This document shows positions 44,569 to 54,777 of a stretch of 64,000 bases of DNA, one piece after another. This DNA comes from Campylobacterota bacterium (GTDB taxonomy: Bacteria; Campylobacterota; Campylobacteria; Campylobacterales; Sulfurimonadaceae), in assembly GCA_040752835.1 (NCBI GenBank), contig JBFMGG010000008.1, positions 1 through 64,000 of the forward strand, read 5' to 3'. The notes beneath the pieces were generated by a model. The model searched no databases and was not told where the DNA came from. It saw only the letters and a program-made list of their open reading frames with translations. Within the stretch, counting starts at the first letter, position 1; each line of letters begins with the position of its first letter. Made by a program: the position numbers and the translations under genes.

Positions 44569-45348
44569 ATGAAAGTCGATCTTCACAACCATACGGTTTT
44601 GTGCAATCATGCAACGGGAAGCGTGAACGAATACGTCGAGACGGCGATTGCGTGCGGAACCGAATATTTCGGTTTTTCCGACCATGCGCCGATGCATTAC
44701 GATCCCGAGTACCGGATGCGTTTTGAAGAGATGGATCTCTACGAAGCGTGGATCCGCGAAGCCCAGCAGCGATACGGCGGGCGCATTACCGTTTTGGCGG
44801 GATACGAAGTCGATTATTTGCCGGGGTATATGGACGATCGGGTACTGGAACGCCCGTGCGATTACCTGATCGGCAGCGTCCATTTTATCGACGACTGGGG
44901 CTTTGACAACCCCGAATTCATCGGCCGTTACGAAGGGATGGACCTGGATACGGTCTATCGCCGCTATTTCGGCCTGATCGAAGCGATGGCAAAGAGCGGC
45001 CGTTTCGACATTGTCGGACATCTTGATTTGCTCAAGGTCTTCAAGTTTCTTCCCCAAACCGACATACGGCTGTTGGCCAAAGAGGCGCTCAAAGCGATCA
45101 AAAAAGCCGATATGGCGGTCGAAATCAACGTCGCGGGATGGCGGAAGCCGATCAACGAATCGTATCCTTCTCCTTCGCTGCTGGCCGAAATCGCCGAACT
45201 CGATATTCCGATCACGTTCGGTTCGGATGCCCACCGCCCCGACCAGGTCGGCCTCTACAGCGACGAGGTTGAAGCGGTCGCCCGAAGATTCGGGTACACA
45301 AAATGCGCACTATACCGGGGGCGTGATCGAGAATTGATTAATTTTTAA
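44569..45348 (+). CDS. PHP-family phosphatase (histidinol-phosphatase type)
   Basis: 259 residues. The PHP metal-binding motifs [38 protein letters not shown] and [11 protein letters not shown] are present, as is [13 protein letters not shown] at the C-terminus. The order fits HisJ/HisK-type histidinol-phosphate phosphatases, the likely source of this histidine-pathway step. Divergent from cheZ; TATAAT at 44527-44532 lies 36 bases before the ATG. Confidence 0.85.
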   Translation: MKVDLHNHTVLCNHATGSVNEYVETAIACGTEYFGFSDHAPMHYDPEYRMRFEEMDLYEAWIREAQQRYGGRITVLAGYEVDYLPGYMDDRVLERPCDYLIGSVHFIDDWGFDNPEFIGRYEGMDLDTVYRRYFGLIEAMAKSGRFDIVGHLDLLKVFKFLPQTDIRLLAKEALKAIKKADMAVEINVAGWRKPINESYPSPSLLAEIAELDIPITFGSDAHRPDQVGLYSDEVEAVARRFGYTKCALYRGRDRELINF

Positions 45349-45383
45349 TCAATATTTTTCCCTCCAAAACGGGGTATTTTTGC

Positions 45384-45389
45384 TATACT
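45384..45389 (+). promoter_or_regulatory. -10 box of the glnA promoter
   Basis: TATACT in TTTTTGCTATACTGCCG, 30 bases before the glnA ATG. AGGAGA at about 45410 is a strong ribosome site, in line with a highly expressed gene. Confidence 0.65.
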
Positions 45390-45419
45390 GCCGTAAGTAA
45401 AAATATTCAGGAGAAATAC

Positions 45420-46850
45420 ATGGGTAAATTCGTAAACAGCGTAGACGAGTTTTTCAGTTTTTGTAAAGAAAACGACGTTCAGTTCGTCGATTTCCGCTTC
45501 ACCGACATGAAAGGGACATGGCACCACGTAACGTACCGCATGAGCGCGGTCAACGCGGGTCATTTTGAAAACGGTCTCCCTTTCGACGGTTCGTCCATCG
45601 AAGCATGGCAGCCGATCAACCGTTCGGACATGATTCTTAAACCGGATGCGCCGACGGCGTTCATGGATCCGTTTACGGCCGATCCTACCATTATCGTTTT
45701 CTGTGACGTTTACGATATCTACAAAGGCCAGATGTACGAAAAATGCCCACGTTCTATCGCGAAAAAAGCTCTTGAGCACCTTGCCAACGCAGGTGTCGGT
45801 GATGTCGCGTATTTCGGTCCTGAAAATGAATTCTTCGTCTTCGACGACGTCAAAATCCGTGACGAAGCGAACTGCTCGTACTACGAAGTCGACACCGAAG
45901 AGGGTGTATGGAACGACGGTAAATCGTTCAAAGACGGTTACAACACAGGCCACCGCCCACGCACCAAAGGGGGATATTTCCCGGTCGCTCCGATCGATAC
46001 GATGGTAGACCTCCGCGCCGAGATGATGCTTGTGCTTGAGCAGGTCGGACTTGAAGTCGTTCTCGGACACCACGAAGTTGCACAGGGACAGGGCGAGATC
46101 GGTATCGTTTTCGGTACGCTCGTCGAAGCGGCGGACAACGTCCAGAAACTCAAATACGTCATCAAAATGGTTGCCCACCTCAACGGCAAAACCGTTACGT
46201 TCATGCCAAAACCGCTCTACGGAGACAACGGTAACGGTATGCACGTTCACCAGTCGATCTGGAAAAACGGCAAAAACCTTTTCTACGGAGAAGGCGGATA
46301 CGGCAACCTGAGCGAAACGGCGCTCCACTACATCGGCGGTATCTTCCACCACGCGCGTGCGGTTGCGGCGTTTACAAACCCTTCAACCAACTCGTACAAA
46401 CGTCTGATCCCCGGATTCGAAGCTCCTTCGATCCTCACCTATTCGAGCCAGAACCGTTCGGCTTCTTGCCGCGTCCCTTACGGTGCGGGTGAAAAAGCGG
46501 TTCGCGTCGAAATGCGCTTCCCGGATTCAACCGCGTGTCCGTACCTTGCGTTTACCGCGATGCTCCTTGCAGGACTTGACGGTATCAAAAACAAAATGGT
46601 GCCGGTAGGACCGATGGACGAAGACCTTTTCGAACTCAGCCTCGACGAAATCCGTGAAAAAGGGATCCCGCAAATGCCGCACACGCTTCGCGGTTCACTC
46701 GAAGCGCTGATTCGCGACAACGAGTTCCTCAAGCCTGTTATGACCGATTTGTTTATCGATACGTATCAGCACTACAAATTCGAAACGCAGGTATGGCCTT
46801 ACGAAGCCCGTCCTACGGCGTTCGAGTTCAAAACTACCTACTCTTGCTAA
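45420..46850 (+). CDS. glnA: Glutamine synthetase type I
   Basis: 476 residues. [46 protein letters not shown] and the NRSASCRVP segment cover the GSI beta-grasp and catalytic barrel. It joins ammonia and glutamate. At the site matching the adenylylated Tyr of the enteric enzyme (MDKNLYDLP) this protein has MDEDLFELS, that is Phe404, so regulation by adenylylation is not expected. Its codon use is more T-ending than its neighbours, consistent with high expression. Confidence 0.97.
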   Translation: MGKFVNSVDEFFSFCKENDVQFVDFRFTDMKGTWHHVTYRMSAVNAGHFENGLPFDGSSIEAWQPINRSDMILKPDAPTAFMDPFTADPTIIVFCDVYDIYKGQMYEKCPRSIAKKALEHLANAGVGDVAYFGPENEFFVFDDVKIRDEANCSYYEVDTEEGVWNDGKSFKDGYNTGHRPRTKGGYFPVAPIDTMVDLRAEMMLVLEQVGLEVVLGHHEVAQGQGEIGIVFGTLVEAADNVQKLKYVIKMVAHLNGKTVTFMPKPLYGDNGNGMHVHQSIWKNGKNLFYGEGGYGNLSETALHYIGGIFHHARAVAAFTNPSTNSYKRLIPGFEAPSILTYSSQNRSASCRVPYGAGEKAVRVEMRFPDSTACPYLAFTAMLLAGLDGIKNKMVPVGPMDEDLFELSLDEIREKGIPQMPHTLRGSLEALIRDNEFLKPVMTDLFIDTYQHYKFETQVWPYEARPTAFEFKTTYSC

Positions 46851-46855
46851 TCTTC

Positions 46856-46890
46856 CGGCAGGGCTTTTTCTCCGCCCTGCCGTTTTTTCC
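46856..46890 (+). terminator. Terminator of glnA
   Basis: Perfect 9-bp arms CGGCAGGGC/GCCCTGCCG followed by TTTTTT, 6 bases after the glnA stop. A textbook intrinsic terminator. Confidence 0.9.
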
Positions 46891-46968
46891 GCGATCCATT
46901 TTTTCTTATCTCTTTTAATTATTACAGGTTCAGGGTGTGTTGCGAGGGCAATGCGTTTTCATGAAATG

Positions 46969-47117
46969 ATTTTTGCAGAACGCAAAAATAGACACCAAAA
47001 TACCCGTGAACTAATACTTAGAACCGTTTCAAAGGCGTAGTGTCGAGAAGAACGAGCGTTCTTGGATCGCGGTATGCTCTTTTTTCTGCTTTTCTCGCAG
47101 AAGAGAAAAGCAGAAAA
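46969..47117. repeat. Cluster of three inverted repeats in the glnA-pckA gap
   Basis: The 247-bp stretch between the glnA terminator and the pckA stop holds no credible gene. It has three perfect inverted repeats: ATTTTTGC/GCAAAAAT (46969-46989), AAGAACG/CGTTCTT (47048-47063) and 15-bp arms TTTTCTGCTTTTCTC/GAGAAAAGCAGAAAA (47082-47117). The last could end pckA transcription, but no clean T run follows it on the minus strand. Confidence 0.6.
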
Positions 47118-47137
47118 GACGTTAAAAAGAAAAAAGA

Positions 47138-48724
47138 TTAGGGAAGCTGCGGGCCGGCTGCGGAGTAGTCGAAATTGCTGTCGGCATTTCCGATATATTT
47201 TTTGAAGTTTTCGATGAACATGGCGGCAAGTTTGTCGCGCTGTACGAGGTAAGCGTCTTTATCCGCCCACGCGTTGCGCGGGTTGAGGATCACCGGATCG
47301 ATGTCTCCCAGGGTTTTGGGGATGTAAAAACCGAACGTGTTGGTCTTGTCGAATTCGCTTTCGCGGATCGATCCGTCGAGGATGGCGTTGATGCACGCGC
47401 GGGTATCTTTGATGCTCATCCGTTTTCCGACGCCGTAACCGCCTCCGGTCCATCCGGTGTTGACGAGGTAGACATTGACGCTGTAGCGGTCGATCTTCTC
47501 ACCGAGCAGTTTCGCATAGACGGTCGGATGCAGAGGAAGGAACGCTTCCCCGAAGCACGAGCTGAACGTTGCGACCGGCTCGGTAATGCCCCGTTCGGTT
47601 CCGGCAACTTTGGCCGTATAGCCGCTGAGGAAGTAGTACATAGCCTGCTCTTTGGTCAGTTTGCTGACCGGGGGCAATACGCCGAATGCGTCGGCGGAGA
47701 GGAAAATGATGTTTTTGGGATGAGGCGCTTTGAGGGAAGGCTGATGGTTTTCGATGTGCTCGATCGGATACGAAACACGGGTGTTTTCCGTTTTTGAACC
47801 GTCGTGGTAGTGGACGTTTCCGTCTTCGTCGAATACGACGTTTTCGAGGAGCGCGTTACGGCGGATTGCCTGATAGATTTCAGGCTCGCTGGCGGGATCG
47901 AGGTTGATGACTTTGGCGTAACATCCCCCTTCGAAGTTGAAGATCCCCTCTTCGTCCCATCCGTGCTCGTCGTCCCCGATCAACGCCCGTTTCGGGTCGG
48001 TCGAGAGGGTGGTTTTACCGGTGCCGCTGAGGCCGAAGAACAAGCAGGTGTCACCTTCGGGCCCGACGTTGGCCGAACAGTGCATCGGGAGCTTCCCTTC
48101 GAGGGGAAGCCAGTAGTTCATCATCGAGAAGATCCCTTTTTTCATTTCGCCGCCGTACCACGTTCCACCGATGATGCAGAGGTTGTCTTCGACGCTGAAG
48201 AGGACGAATACTTCGGAATTGAGCCCGTGGTTTTTCCACTTTTCATTGACCGCTTTACATGCGTTGAGGACGGTGAAATCGGGCGAGAACCCTTCGAGTT
48301 CTTTCTCGGTGGGACGGATAAACATGTTTTTGACAAAATGGGACTGCCATGCGATTTCGGAGACAAAACGGACGGAGCGTTTGCTCGAAAGGCTCGAGCC
48401 GCAGAAAACGTCGGTGACGTAGAGGTCTTTGTTGGAGAGCTGTTCGCGGGCCACTACCAGCAGCTCGTCGAAAACGGCTTTGTCAACTTTTTTGTTGACG
48501 TCGCCCCACGCGATGTATCGGTTCGAAGGATCGCGGTCGACAAAATATTTGTCCTTGGGGCTTCGACCGGTAAAGATACCGGTGTCGACCATCGTGGCGC
48601 CGTTGCTGGCGAGGTGACATTCACCGTTTGCGAGTTCGTGTTCGATCAATTCGTCGTAACTGAGGTTGTGGAAAATTTTTCCGGTATTTTTTATGCCTAA
48701 CGTCTCAATTTCTGCGGAAATCAT
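47138..48724 (-). CDS. pckA: ATP-dependent phosphoenolpyruvate carboxykinase
   Basis: 528 residues. Substrate loop [15 protein letters not shown]-loop [11 protein letters not shown], metal-binding LIGDDEHGW and [14 protein letters not shown] identify the ATP-type enzyme. It converts oxaloacetate to PEP. With a reductive TCA cycle common in this phylum it would feed gluconeogenesis. ATG 48724 gives [15 protein letters not shown]; 15 codons of upstream frame are not needed. Followed by a region rich in inverted repeats. Confidence 0.96.
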   Translation of the reverse strand: MISAEIETLGIKNTGKIFHNLSYDELIEHELANGECHLASNGATMVDTGIFTGRSPKDKYFVDRDPSNRYIAWGDVNKKVDKAVFDELLVVAREQLSNKDLYVTDVFCGSSLSSKRSVRFVSEIAWQSHFVKNMFIRPTEKELEGFSPDFTVLNACKAVNEKWKNHGLNSEVFVLFSVEDNLCIIGGTWYGGEMKKGIFSMMNYWLPLEGKLPMHCSANVGPEGDTCLFFGLSGTGKTTLSTDPKRALIGDDEHGWDEEGIFNFEGGCYAKVINLDPASEPEIYQAIRRNALLENVVFDEDGNVHYHDGSKTENTRVSYPIEHIENHQPSLKAPHPKNIIFLSADAFGVLPPVSKLTKEQAMYYFLSGYTAKVAGTERGITEPVATFSSCFGEAFLPLHPTVYAKLLGEKIDRYSVNVYLVNTGWTGGGYGVGKRMSIKDTRACINAILDGSIRESEFDKTNTFGFYIPKTLGDIDPVILNPRNAWADKDAYLVQRDKLAAMFIENFKKYIGNADSNFDYSAAGPQLP

Positions 48725-48848
48725 GGTGTTGTTTTGCCTTTTGGGTTCGCCGCCGTACTGTACGGTCAACGAAAATTTGAAGCGAGCCGCTCCGTTTACG
48801 GGGCGAATTATACGCCTCCAATTTATAAACGAGAATTAAAGCGGCGGA

Positions 48849-49247
48849 TTATTTGAACTGAGGAGCCAATTCGGTGAGGATTTTCGGTGCCAGGGCTTCG
48901 CTGCCGTTGTACTTTTGCAGTTTGACGCCGACGTTGTTCATGCTTTTGGCGGTGTTTTTGCACGCCATTTTGACCACGAGGTAGTCGCAGTCTTCGATCG
49001 CTTCGGCCATCGTATCGTGGGCGCGGATGTGCTCGACGTCGTCATCGTCGTGGTCGCAGGTGTGCGGAGCGTCGTGGTCGTGATGGTGATCCTCTTCTCC
49101 CGCTACTTTGGGATTGGGGCGGAGCCCTTCGAGGGTGAAGCTCTTGAACATCCCTCCGCTGAGGTTAAAAACCGCAAAATAGGGGGTATGACCCGCATTG
49201 CCGGCCATTTTGAGCGTCTCATCCACTACGGGAACGGCTATTTTCAT
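48849..49247 (-). CDS. NifX/NafY-like protein with a His/Asp-rich insert
   Basis: 132 residues. MKIAVPVVDETLKMAGNAGH and the closing VGVKLQKYNGSEALAPKIL match the dinitrogenase iron-molybdenum-cofactor-binding (NifX/NafY-type) fold. Between about residues 51 and 77 it has a metal-binding-looking insert (GEEDHHHDHDAPHTCDHDDD). A strong AGGAGG precedes ATG 49247. No nif genes are in the window, so it may bind or traffic a metal cluster in another setting. Nine extra codons upstream were rejected. Confidence 0.8.
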   Translation of the reverse strand: MKIAVPVVDETLKMAGNAGHTPYFAVFNLSGGMFKSFTLEGLRPNPKVAGEEDHHHDHDAPHTCDHDDDDVEHIRAHDTMAEAIEDCDYLVVKMACKNTAKSMNNVGVKLQKYNGSEALAPKILTELAPQFK

Positions 49248-49422
49248 GATTTTCCTCCTGGGTCGTTTCGACAATTATGCCACACTCTCATTGAAGCTTT
49301 ACTGTAGCATCATGTATTGTCGGTTTCTGTTTAAATTCAACATTTTCTAAGAAAAATGGGTTCATAATCACCGTAGCGTTACGAGTGTAATGCATATTTT
49401 ATCCGTAAAAAAGGAGTAAACC

Positions 49423-49764
49423 ATGAAACGTTCTGGTTTTACTATGATCGAGTTGATCTTCGTGATCGTTATTCTGGGTATTTTGGCGGCGGTTGCGATT
49501 CCCCGTCTGGCGGCAACGCGTGATGACGCGACACAGTCGGCGTTGCTGGCAAACGCACGGACATGTATCAGTGACGTCGCATCCGTGGCTCAGGCAACCG
49601 GAACCGTACCGACTGATCTTTCGACAATCGAATCGTGTGCCGCTGCGAATGATTTGGCAGCCGGCACAGCGTCGATTGCCGGAAATACACTGACGATTAC
49701 CGGTACTATCGACGCTAGCGTCAACGGTGCTCACGTTGTCGGCGGACAGCAAGTTACTCGCTAA
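49423..49764 (+). CDS. Type IV/II prepilin
   Basis: 113 residues: MKRSG then FTMIELIFVIVILGILAAVA and IPRLAATRDDA. Canonical Gly before the cleaved bond and Glu5. Two Cys in the mature domain (ARTCISD, IESCAAA). AAAGGAG precedes the ATG. A separate transcription unit closed by a terminator, far from the pilus operon. It may be a pilin for another type IV or type II system. Confidence 0.88.
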   Translation: MKRSGFTMIELIFVIVILGILAAVAIPRLAATRDDATQSALLANARTCISDVASVAQATGTVPTDLSTIESCAAANDLAAGTASIAGNTLTITGTIDASVNGAHVVGGQQVTR

Positions 49765-49781
49765 CGGTCCATTGCTATACT

Positions 49782-49820
49782 GTTTCTTCGGCGCAAAGCC
49801 GAAGAAACCCCTCTTTTTTA
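49782..49820 (+). terminator. Terminator after the 49.4-kb prepilin
   Basis: Perfect 11-bp arms GTTTCTTCGGC/GCCGAAGAAAC with a 5-base loop, then CCCTCTTTTTT. Strong intrinsic terminator. Confidence 0.92.
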
Positions 49821-49844
49821 ACTTTCGAAAGTGTAATCTACATG

Positions 49845-49850
49845 TATAAT
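49845..49850 (+). promoter_or_regulatory. -10 box before the second prepilin
   Basis: TATAAT 56 bases before the ATG at 49907, just after the preceding terminator, so the two prepilins appear to be transcribed separately. Confidence 0.55.
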
Positions 49851-49906
49851 TCCCGGTGAATGGATAGGTCGATTCCACTTTTTAGCCTCAGAAACAGGTG
49901 ATACCG

Positions 49907-50347
49907 ATGAAAAATAGAAATGCGTTTACGATGATCGAACTGGTTTTTGTGATCGTTGTGCTGGGAATCCTCGCGGCCATCGCCATACCCAGGCTCGGGG
50001 CGACCCGGGATGACGCCCACGTCTCCAAAGGGCGTAGCGACGTCGCCGCGATACGTGCCGGGATCATCAGCGAACGGCAGGGACGTTTACTGACGGGGGA
50101 CACCACTTTTATCGCATCGCTTGACGCCGCGGCCGAAAACACCGAAGGGGTGACGCTGTTTAACAACAACGGCATACTGACGTACGGGATCGTATCGGCG
50201 AACACCCCCGGCCACTGGATGAAAACGGGGGCGAATACCTACACGTATCAGGCGGCCGGAGGGACGGCGACGTTTACCTATACCCGTGCGAACGGTACGT
50301 TCTCGTGCGATCGCGCTTCCGCGCTGTGCCAGAGTCTGACCGATTGA
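49907..50347 (+). CDS. Type IV/II prepilin, paralogue of the preceding one
   Basis: 146 residues from ATG 49907 (AGG eight bases upstream); a GTG nine bases earlier is in frame but badly spaced. MKNRNA then FTMIELVFVIVVLGILAAIA and IPRLGATRDDA, nearly identical in its first 35 residues to the previous gene. The C-terminal domain differs, is larger and has two Cys (TFSCDRASALCQ). Cleavage would be after Ala. Possibly cotranscribed with priA. Confidence 0.88.
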   Translation: MKNRNAFTMIELVFVIVVLGILAAIAIPRLGATRDDAHVSKGRSDVAAIRAGIISERQGRLLTGDTTFIASLDAAAENTEGVTLFNNNGILTYGIVSANTPGHWMKTGANTYTYQAAGGTATFTYTRANGTFSCDRASALCQSLTD

Positions 50348-50381
50348 GTTCTCAAAAATTTCCTGCAAAGCAAACACCGAC

Positions 50382-52232
50382 GTGCATTTTTACCGCATCG
50401 CCCTGCTGGGCTCCCCGCTTGAGCCGCTGACCTACTCTCACGATGCTCCGCTCGACATCGGCGAAGTGGTCGGCGTCACCCTCTCGGGACGATCCATGCA
50501 GGGGGCGGTGATCGAGGCGGTGCCGAAGCCGGCGTTTGAAACCCTCGGCATCAGTGCCGGCGAAGGGGGAATCTTCGGCGAAGCACAGTTGCGGACGGCC
50601 TCTTTTATGGCCGAGTACTACGGGTGTTCGCTGGGCGAAGCACTCAACCTGTTCGTCCCCTACGCGGTCCGGGATACGGTAGAAGAAGCGGACGAACCGC
50701 CTTTCCATTCCCCGGTGACGATCACCCTCTCTTCCAAGCAGGGCGAAGCGCTCGAGTTTATCCGGCGTCATAGCGTGTCGCTTCTTTTCGGGGATACGGG
50801 TGCGGGCAAAAGCGAGATTTACATGAAGCGGATGGATGAGGTGCTCTCCCTGCGGAAACGGTGTCTCCTGCTGCTGCCCGAAATCTCCCTTACCCCCCAG
50901 ATGGAAAAGCGTTTTCGGAACCATTTCGGCGAGGGGGTCGTATTGTGGCATTCGAAAATGACCCCCAAACAGAAAAAAGAGGCGCTGGAAAAGATCCGGA
51001 ACGGATTGGCCCGCATCATCGCGGGGCCGAGGTCGGCCCTCTTCCTCCCGATCCGTGATCTGGGGCTGATCGTCGTCGACGAAGAGCATGACGAGAGTTA
51101 CAAATCCTCGTCCCGCCCCCGTTACAACGCCCGGGATATGGCGGTTTACATCGGCAAAACATTGTCGATCCCCGTCGTGCTCGGGAGTGCCACGCCGAGT
51201 TTGTCGAGTTATGCGAAATTTCCCGCTTTCCGTTTGCGCGGCGGGTATTTCGGTTCGCGGCGGCGGTTCGTATTCGAGCCCTCCATCGAGGCGCTGAGCC
51301 CCGCGATCGACGAGGCGGTGCGTGAAAATTTCCGTGAGGGGCATCAGGGGATCATTTTTATTCCGACGCGAGCCAATTTCAAATACCTCGTGTGCGGCAC
51401 GTGCGGCTACAGGGTCGAGTGTCCGTTTTGCAGCGTCGGCATGAGTCTGCACAAAAATGCCCGTGCCCTCAAATGCCATTACTGCGGTTACAGCGAGATG
51501 ATCCCCTCGGTGTGCCCCAAATGCCAAAGCGGCACCCTCGAAACCTCGCGTCTGGGGACCGCCGAGGCGGCGGAGCATTTCGCCGCCCTGGAAACGGAAC
51601 TGCGGGTTGCGCAGTTCGACCGGGACAAAATAACGACCCAGAACAAACTGGTCAAGACCCTCAAAGCGTTCAATAACCGTGAAATCGACCTGCTCGTCGG
51701 GACCCAGATGCTCTCGAAAGGGCACGATTACCACGATATTGCCCTTGCCGTCGTGATGGGGATCGACAATCTTCTCGCGCAGGCCGACTACCGTGCCCGC
51801 GAGAGGGCTCTTTCGCTGCTCATACAGATCGCGGGACGCAGCGGCCGAAAAGGGGAGGCGACGGTTTATGTCCAGAGTTTCAACGAACATTTTTTCCGCC
51901 GTTACCTGGACGATTACGAACTCTTTTTGCAAGAAGAACTCAGCGCGCGCGAAGGGCGTTATCCCCCGACCAAAAAACTGGCCCGGCTGCTGTATGCGGA
52001 CAAGAACGGCCTCAAGGCGAAGACGCAGATGGAGCAGGCGCTGAGAATTCTTGAGGGGATCGGAACGGTCGAGATAATCGGCTATGGTCCCTCGGCGATC
52101 GAGAAGATCGGGAACAAATACCGTTTCCAGATTTTGGTGCGCAGCGACAAAAGCACCGAGCTTATCCGCGCACTCAAATACGTCAAATCGCCGTTGTGCG
52201 AGATCGATATGGATCCGATTGAGTTTACGTAA
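50382..52232 (+). CDS. priA: Primosomal protein N' (PriA) helicase
   Basis: 616 residues from GTG 50382. It restarts stalled replication forks. Walker A GDTGAGKSEIY, DEEHDESYKS (motif II) and GSATPSLSSY are present, and the zinc-binding Cys pairs occur in CGTCGYRVECPFC, CHYCGY and CPKC. The N-terminal 3'-DNA binding domain is shorter than in E. coli, as usual for this phylum. ispG and dnaB follow closely, forming a replication/isoprenoid cluster. Confidence 0.95.
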   Translation: MHFYRIALLGSPLEPLTYSHDAPLDIGEVVGVTLSGRSMQGAVIEAVPKPAFETLGISAGEGGIFGEAQLRTASFMAEYYGCSLGEALNLFVPYAVRDTVEEADEPPFHSPVTITLSSKQGEALEFIRRHSVSLLFGDTGAGKSEIYMKRMDEVLSLRKRCLLLLPEISLTPQMEKRFRNHFGEGVVLWHSKMTPKQKKEALEKIRNGLARIIAGPRSALFLPIRDLGLIVVDEEHDESYKSSSRPRYNARDMAVYIGKTLSIPVVLGSATPSLSSYAKFPAFRLRGGYFGSRRRFVFEPSIEALSPAIDEAVRENFREGHQGIIFIPTRANFKYLVCGTCGYRVECPFCSVGMSLHKNARALKCHYCGYSEMIPSVCPKCQSGTLETSRLGTAEAAEHFAALETELRVAQFDRDKITTQNKLVKTLKAFNNREIDLLVGTQMLSKGHDYHDIALAVVMGIDNLLAQADYRARERALSLLIQIAGRSGRKGEATVYVQSFNEHFFRRYLDDYELFLQEELSAREGRYPPTKKLARLLYADKNGLKAKTQMEQALRILEGIGTVEIIGYGPSAIEKIGNKYRFQILVRSDKSTELIRALKYVKSPLCEIDMDPIEFT

Positions 52233-52262
52233 AATTAACATCGAAGAAGCTACAATCACCCT

Positions 52263-53324
52263 ATGATAAAACGCTATCCAACCAAACAGATATTTGTCGG
52301 AAACGTCGCAGTAGGCGGAGATGCGCCGATATCGGTGCAGTCGATGACCTATTCGCGCACGGCGGATGTCGCCGCCACGGTCGAGCAAATCAACCGTCTC
52401 CATTTCGCGGGATGCGACATCGTCCGGGTAGCCGTTCCGGATGAAGAGGACGCCCTGGCCCTCAAAGCGATCAAGGAGCAGATCGCCCTCCCCCTCGTCG
52501 CCGATATCCATTTCAATTACAAGCTCGCCCTCATCGCCGCCGAAAGCGTCGATTGTATCCGGATCAACCCCGGAAACATCGGGGAGAAAAATCGGGTCCG
52601 TGAAGTGGTCAAAGCGTGTCAGGAACGGAACATTCCAATCCGGATCGGGGTCAACGCGGGGAGCCTGGAAAAAGAGTTCGAACAGCGTTACGGGCAGAGC
52701 GCGGAGGGGATGGTCGCCTCGGCCGAATACAACATCAAATTTCTTGAAGATCTCGGTTTTACCGACATCAAGGTCTCCCTCAAGGCCAGCGATGTTCAGC
52801 GCACCGTTGAAGCATACCGGCTGCTGCGCCCGAAAAACAACTATCCGTTCCATCTGGGGGTAACCGAAGCCGGGACCGTCTTTCATGCCACGATCAAAAG
52901 CGCAATCGGGCTGGGGACGCTGCTGCTGGAGGGGATCGGCGATACGATGCGCGTCTCGATTACAGGGGAACTCGAAGAGGAGATCAAGGTAGGCCGTGCC
53001 ATCCTTAAAGACAGCGGGGTCGCCAAAGAGGGTCCCAATATCATCTCCTGCCCGACCTGCGGGAGGATTGAAGCCGATCTGGTGAGTGCGGTCAGCGTCA
53101 TCGAAGCAAAAGTCAAACACATCAAAAAACCGCTCGATCTTTCGGTCATGGGGTGTGTCGTCAACGCGATCGGCGAAGCGAAACATGCCGATGTCGCCAT
53201 CGCGTACGGCAAGGGATCGGGTCTTGTAATGGTCAAGGGCGAAGTGGTCGCCCGTCTCGACGAGGACAAGCTTGTTGACCGGTTTGTGGAAGAGGTGGAA
53301 AAAATGGCGAAGGAAGAGGAATAA
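52263..53324 (+). CDS. ispG: 4-hydroxy-3-methylbut-2-enyl diphosphate synthase (IspG/GcpE)
   Basis: 353 residues. [39 protein letters not shown] and IRINPGNIG are the TIM-barrel signatures. The 4Fe-4S ligands are in SCPTCGR and MGCVVNA near the C-terminus. It acts late in the MEP isoprenoid pathway. Its TAA shares one base with the dnaB ATG (TAATG). Confidence 0.97.
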   Translation: MIKRYPTKQIFVGNVAVGGDAPISVQSMTYSRTADVAATVEQINRLHFAGCDIVRVAVPDEEDALALKAIKEQIALPLVADIHFNYKLALIAAESVDCIRINPGNIGEKNRVREVVKACQERNIPIRIGVNAGSLEKEFEQRYGQSAEGMVASAEYNIKFLEDLGFTDIKVSLKASDVQRTVEAYRLLRPKNNYPFHLGVTEAGTVFHATIKSAIGLGTLLLEGIGDTMRVSITGELEEEIKVGRAILKDSGVAKEGPNIISCPTCGRIEADLVSAVSVIEAKVKHIKKPLDLSVMGCVVNAIGEAKHADVAIAYGKGSGLVMVKGEVVARLDEDKLVDRFVEEVEKMAKEEE

Positions 53325-54775
53325 TGGAAGAATCTTTATACAACCTGGCCTTTGAACGCTCGGTCCTCAGTTCGATCGTTTTCGACCCTTCGCAGTTCGA
53401 CGAATTCGAAGCGGTTCTGAGCCCCGAAGATTTCTATCTCGCGGCGCATCAGGAGATTTACCGTGCGATGCTTTCCCTCTCCCATCGCGACCTTCCCATC
53501 GACGAGGAGTTCATCAAAAAAGAGCTGAACGCCAAAGGGCAGTTCGACGAGCGGGTGATGGTCGAGATCCTCACCGCCAACCCGATCGCGAATACCAAAG
53601 CCTACGTGCAGGAGATCAAAGACAAAGCGATCAAGCGCCATTTGTTGACGTTGACGACCGAAATCAAGCGGGTAACCCTCGAAGAGGAACTGGGGGGGAG
53701 CGATGTGGTCGATCTCGTCGAGAAAAAACTCTACGAAATCACCCAAAGTTCGCAGGCGACCGATTTCAAGGATGCCCCGACGGTAACGGACGAGACGATG
53801 CGCTACATCGAGGAGATGAAAGCACGCGGCGACGCTGTTCTTGTAGGGGTTGATACCGGGTATGCGGAGCTGAACAAAATGACGACGGGATTCGGGAAGG
53901 GGGATTTGGTCATCATCGCGGCGCGTCCGGCGATGGGGAAAACCTCGTTTGCCCTGAACATGGTCCAAAACCTCCTCGACAAGGGGAGCGGGGTCGCCTT
54001 TTTCTCCCTCGAGATGCCCGCCGAGCAATTGATGCTGCGTCTGCTCAGCGTCCAGACCTCGATTCAGCTGCAACGGCTGCGGGTCGGAGACATGAACGCC
54101 GAGGAGTGGAAACGGCTGAACGATGCGGTGGAGAAAATGCGCCATTCCAAGCTCTTCGTCGACGACCACGGATCGGTGAACATCCATCAGCTGCGCTCGA
54201 AGCTGCGCAAACTCAAGTCGCGCCATCCCGAGATCGAACTCGCCGTCATCGACTACCTCCAGATCATGAACGGCACCGGGGGCAAAGACCGGCACCTCGA
54301 GGTGAGCGAGATTTCGCGGGGACTTAAAATGCTGGCGCGGGAGCTCGGGATCCCCATCGTCGCCCTCTCGCAGCTCAACCGAAGTCTCGAATCGCGCGCC
54401 GATAAACGTCCGATGCTCAGCGACATCCGCGAGTCGGGATCGATCGAGCAGGACGCCGACATCATCCTTTTCGTCTACCGGAACGACGTCTACCTCTACA
54501 AAGAGGAGAAAGAGCGCGAAAAAGAGGCGATCGCTTCGGGCAAAGAGTTCATCTCCAAATATGTCGAAAAAGAAGAAGAAGAAGCCGAGATCATCATCGG
54601 CAAGCAGCGTAACGGTCCTACGGGCCATGTGAAGCTGATGTTCCAGAAGAAATTCACCCGGTTCGTCGACCGTCCGACATTCGGTGCCGCGCAGATCGTG
54701 TATGAAAACATCGACATGAAGAGTGCGACGATGAACGTCGGGGGAGACGAAATCGTCTCAATGCCGGTGATTTAG
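53324..54775 (+). CDS. dnaB: Replicative DNA helicase DnaB
   Basis: 483 residues. The N-terminal domain (NLAFERSVLSSIVFD onward) is followed by the RecA-like motor with Walker A ARPAMGKTSFALN, LEMPAEQLMLRLLS, Walker B IELAVIDYLQIM and SDIRESGSIEQDADIILFVYR. No intein is present. Overlaps ispG by one base and is followed 2 bp later by comEC. Confidence 0.97.
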   Translation: MEESLYNLAFERSVLSSIVFDPSQFDEFEAVLSPEDFYLAAHQEIYRAMLSLSHRDLPIDEEFIKKELNAKGQFDERVMVEILTANPIANTKAYVQEIKDKAIKRHLLTLTTEIKRVTLEEELGGSDVVDLVEKKLYEITQSSQATDFKDAPTVTDETMRYIEEMKARGDAVLVGVDTGYAELNKMTTGFGKGDLVIIAARPAMGKTSFALNMVQNLLDKGSGVAFFSLEMPAEQLMLRLLSVQTSIQLQRLRVGDMNAEEWKRLNDAVEKMRHSKLFVDDHGSVNIHQLRSKLRKLKSRHPEIELAVIDYLQIMNGTGGKDRHLEVSEISRGLKMLARELGIPIVALSQLNRSLESRADKRPMLSDIRESGSIEQDADIILFVYRNDVYLYKEEKEREKEAIASGKEFISKYVEKEEEEAEIIIGKQRNGPTGHVKLMFQKKFTRFVDRPTFGAAQIVYENIDMKSATMNVGGDEIVSMPVI

Positions 54776-54777
54776 CG

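Noticed and set aside
50352-53186. 944-codon open frame on the minus strand opposite priA and ispG
   Set aside because: It is a codon-bias shadow: the plus strand carries intact PriA and IspG with all motifs, while the antisense product has no recognisable domain and is implausibly charged.
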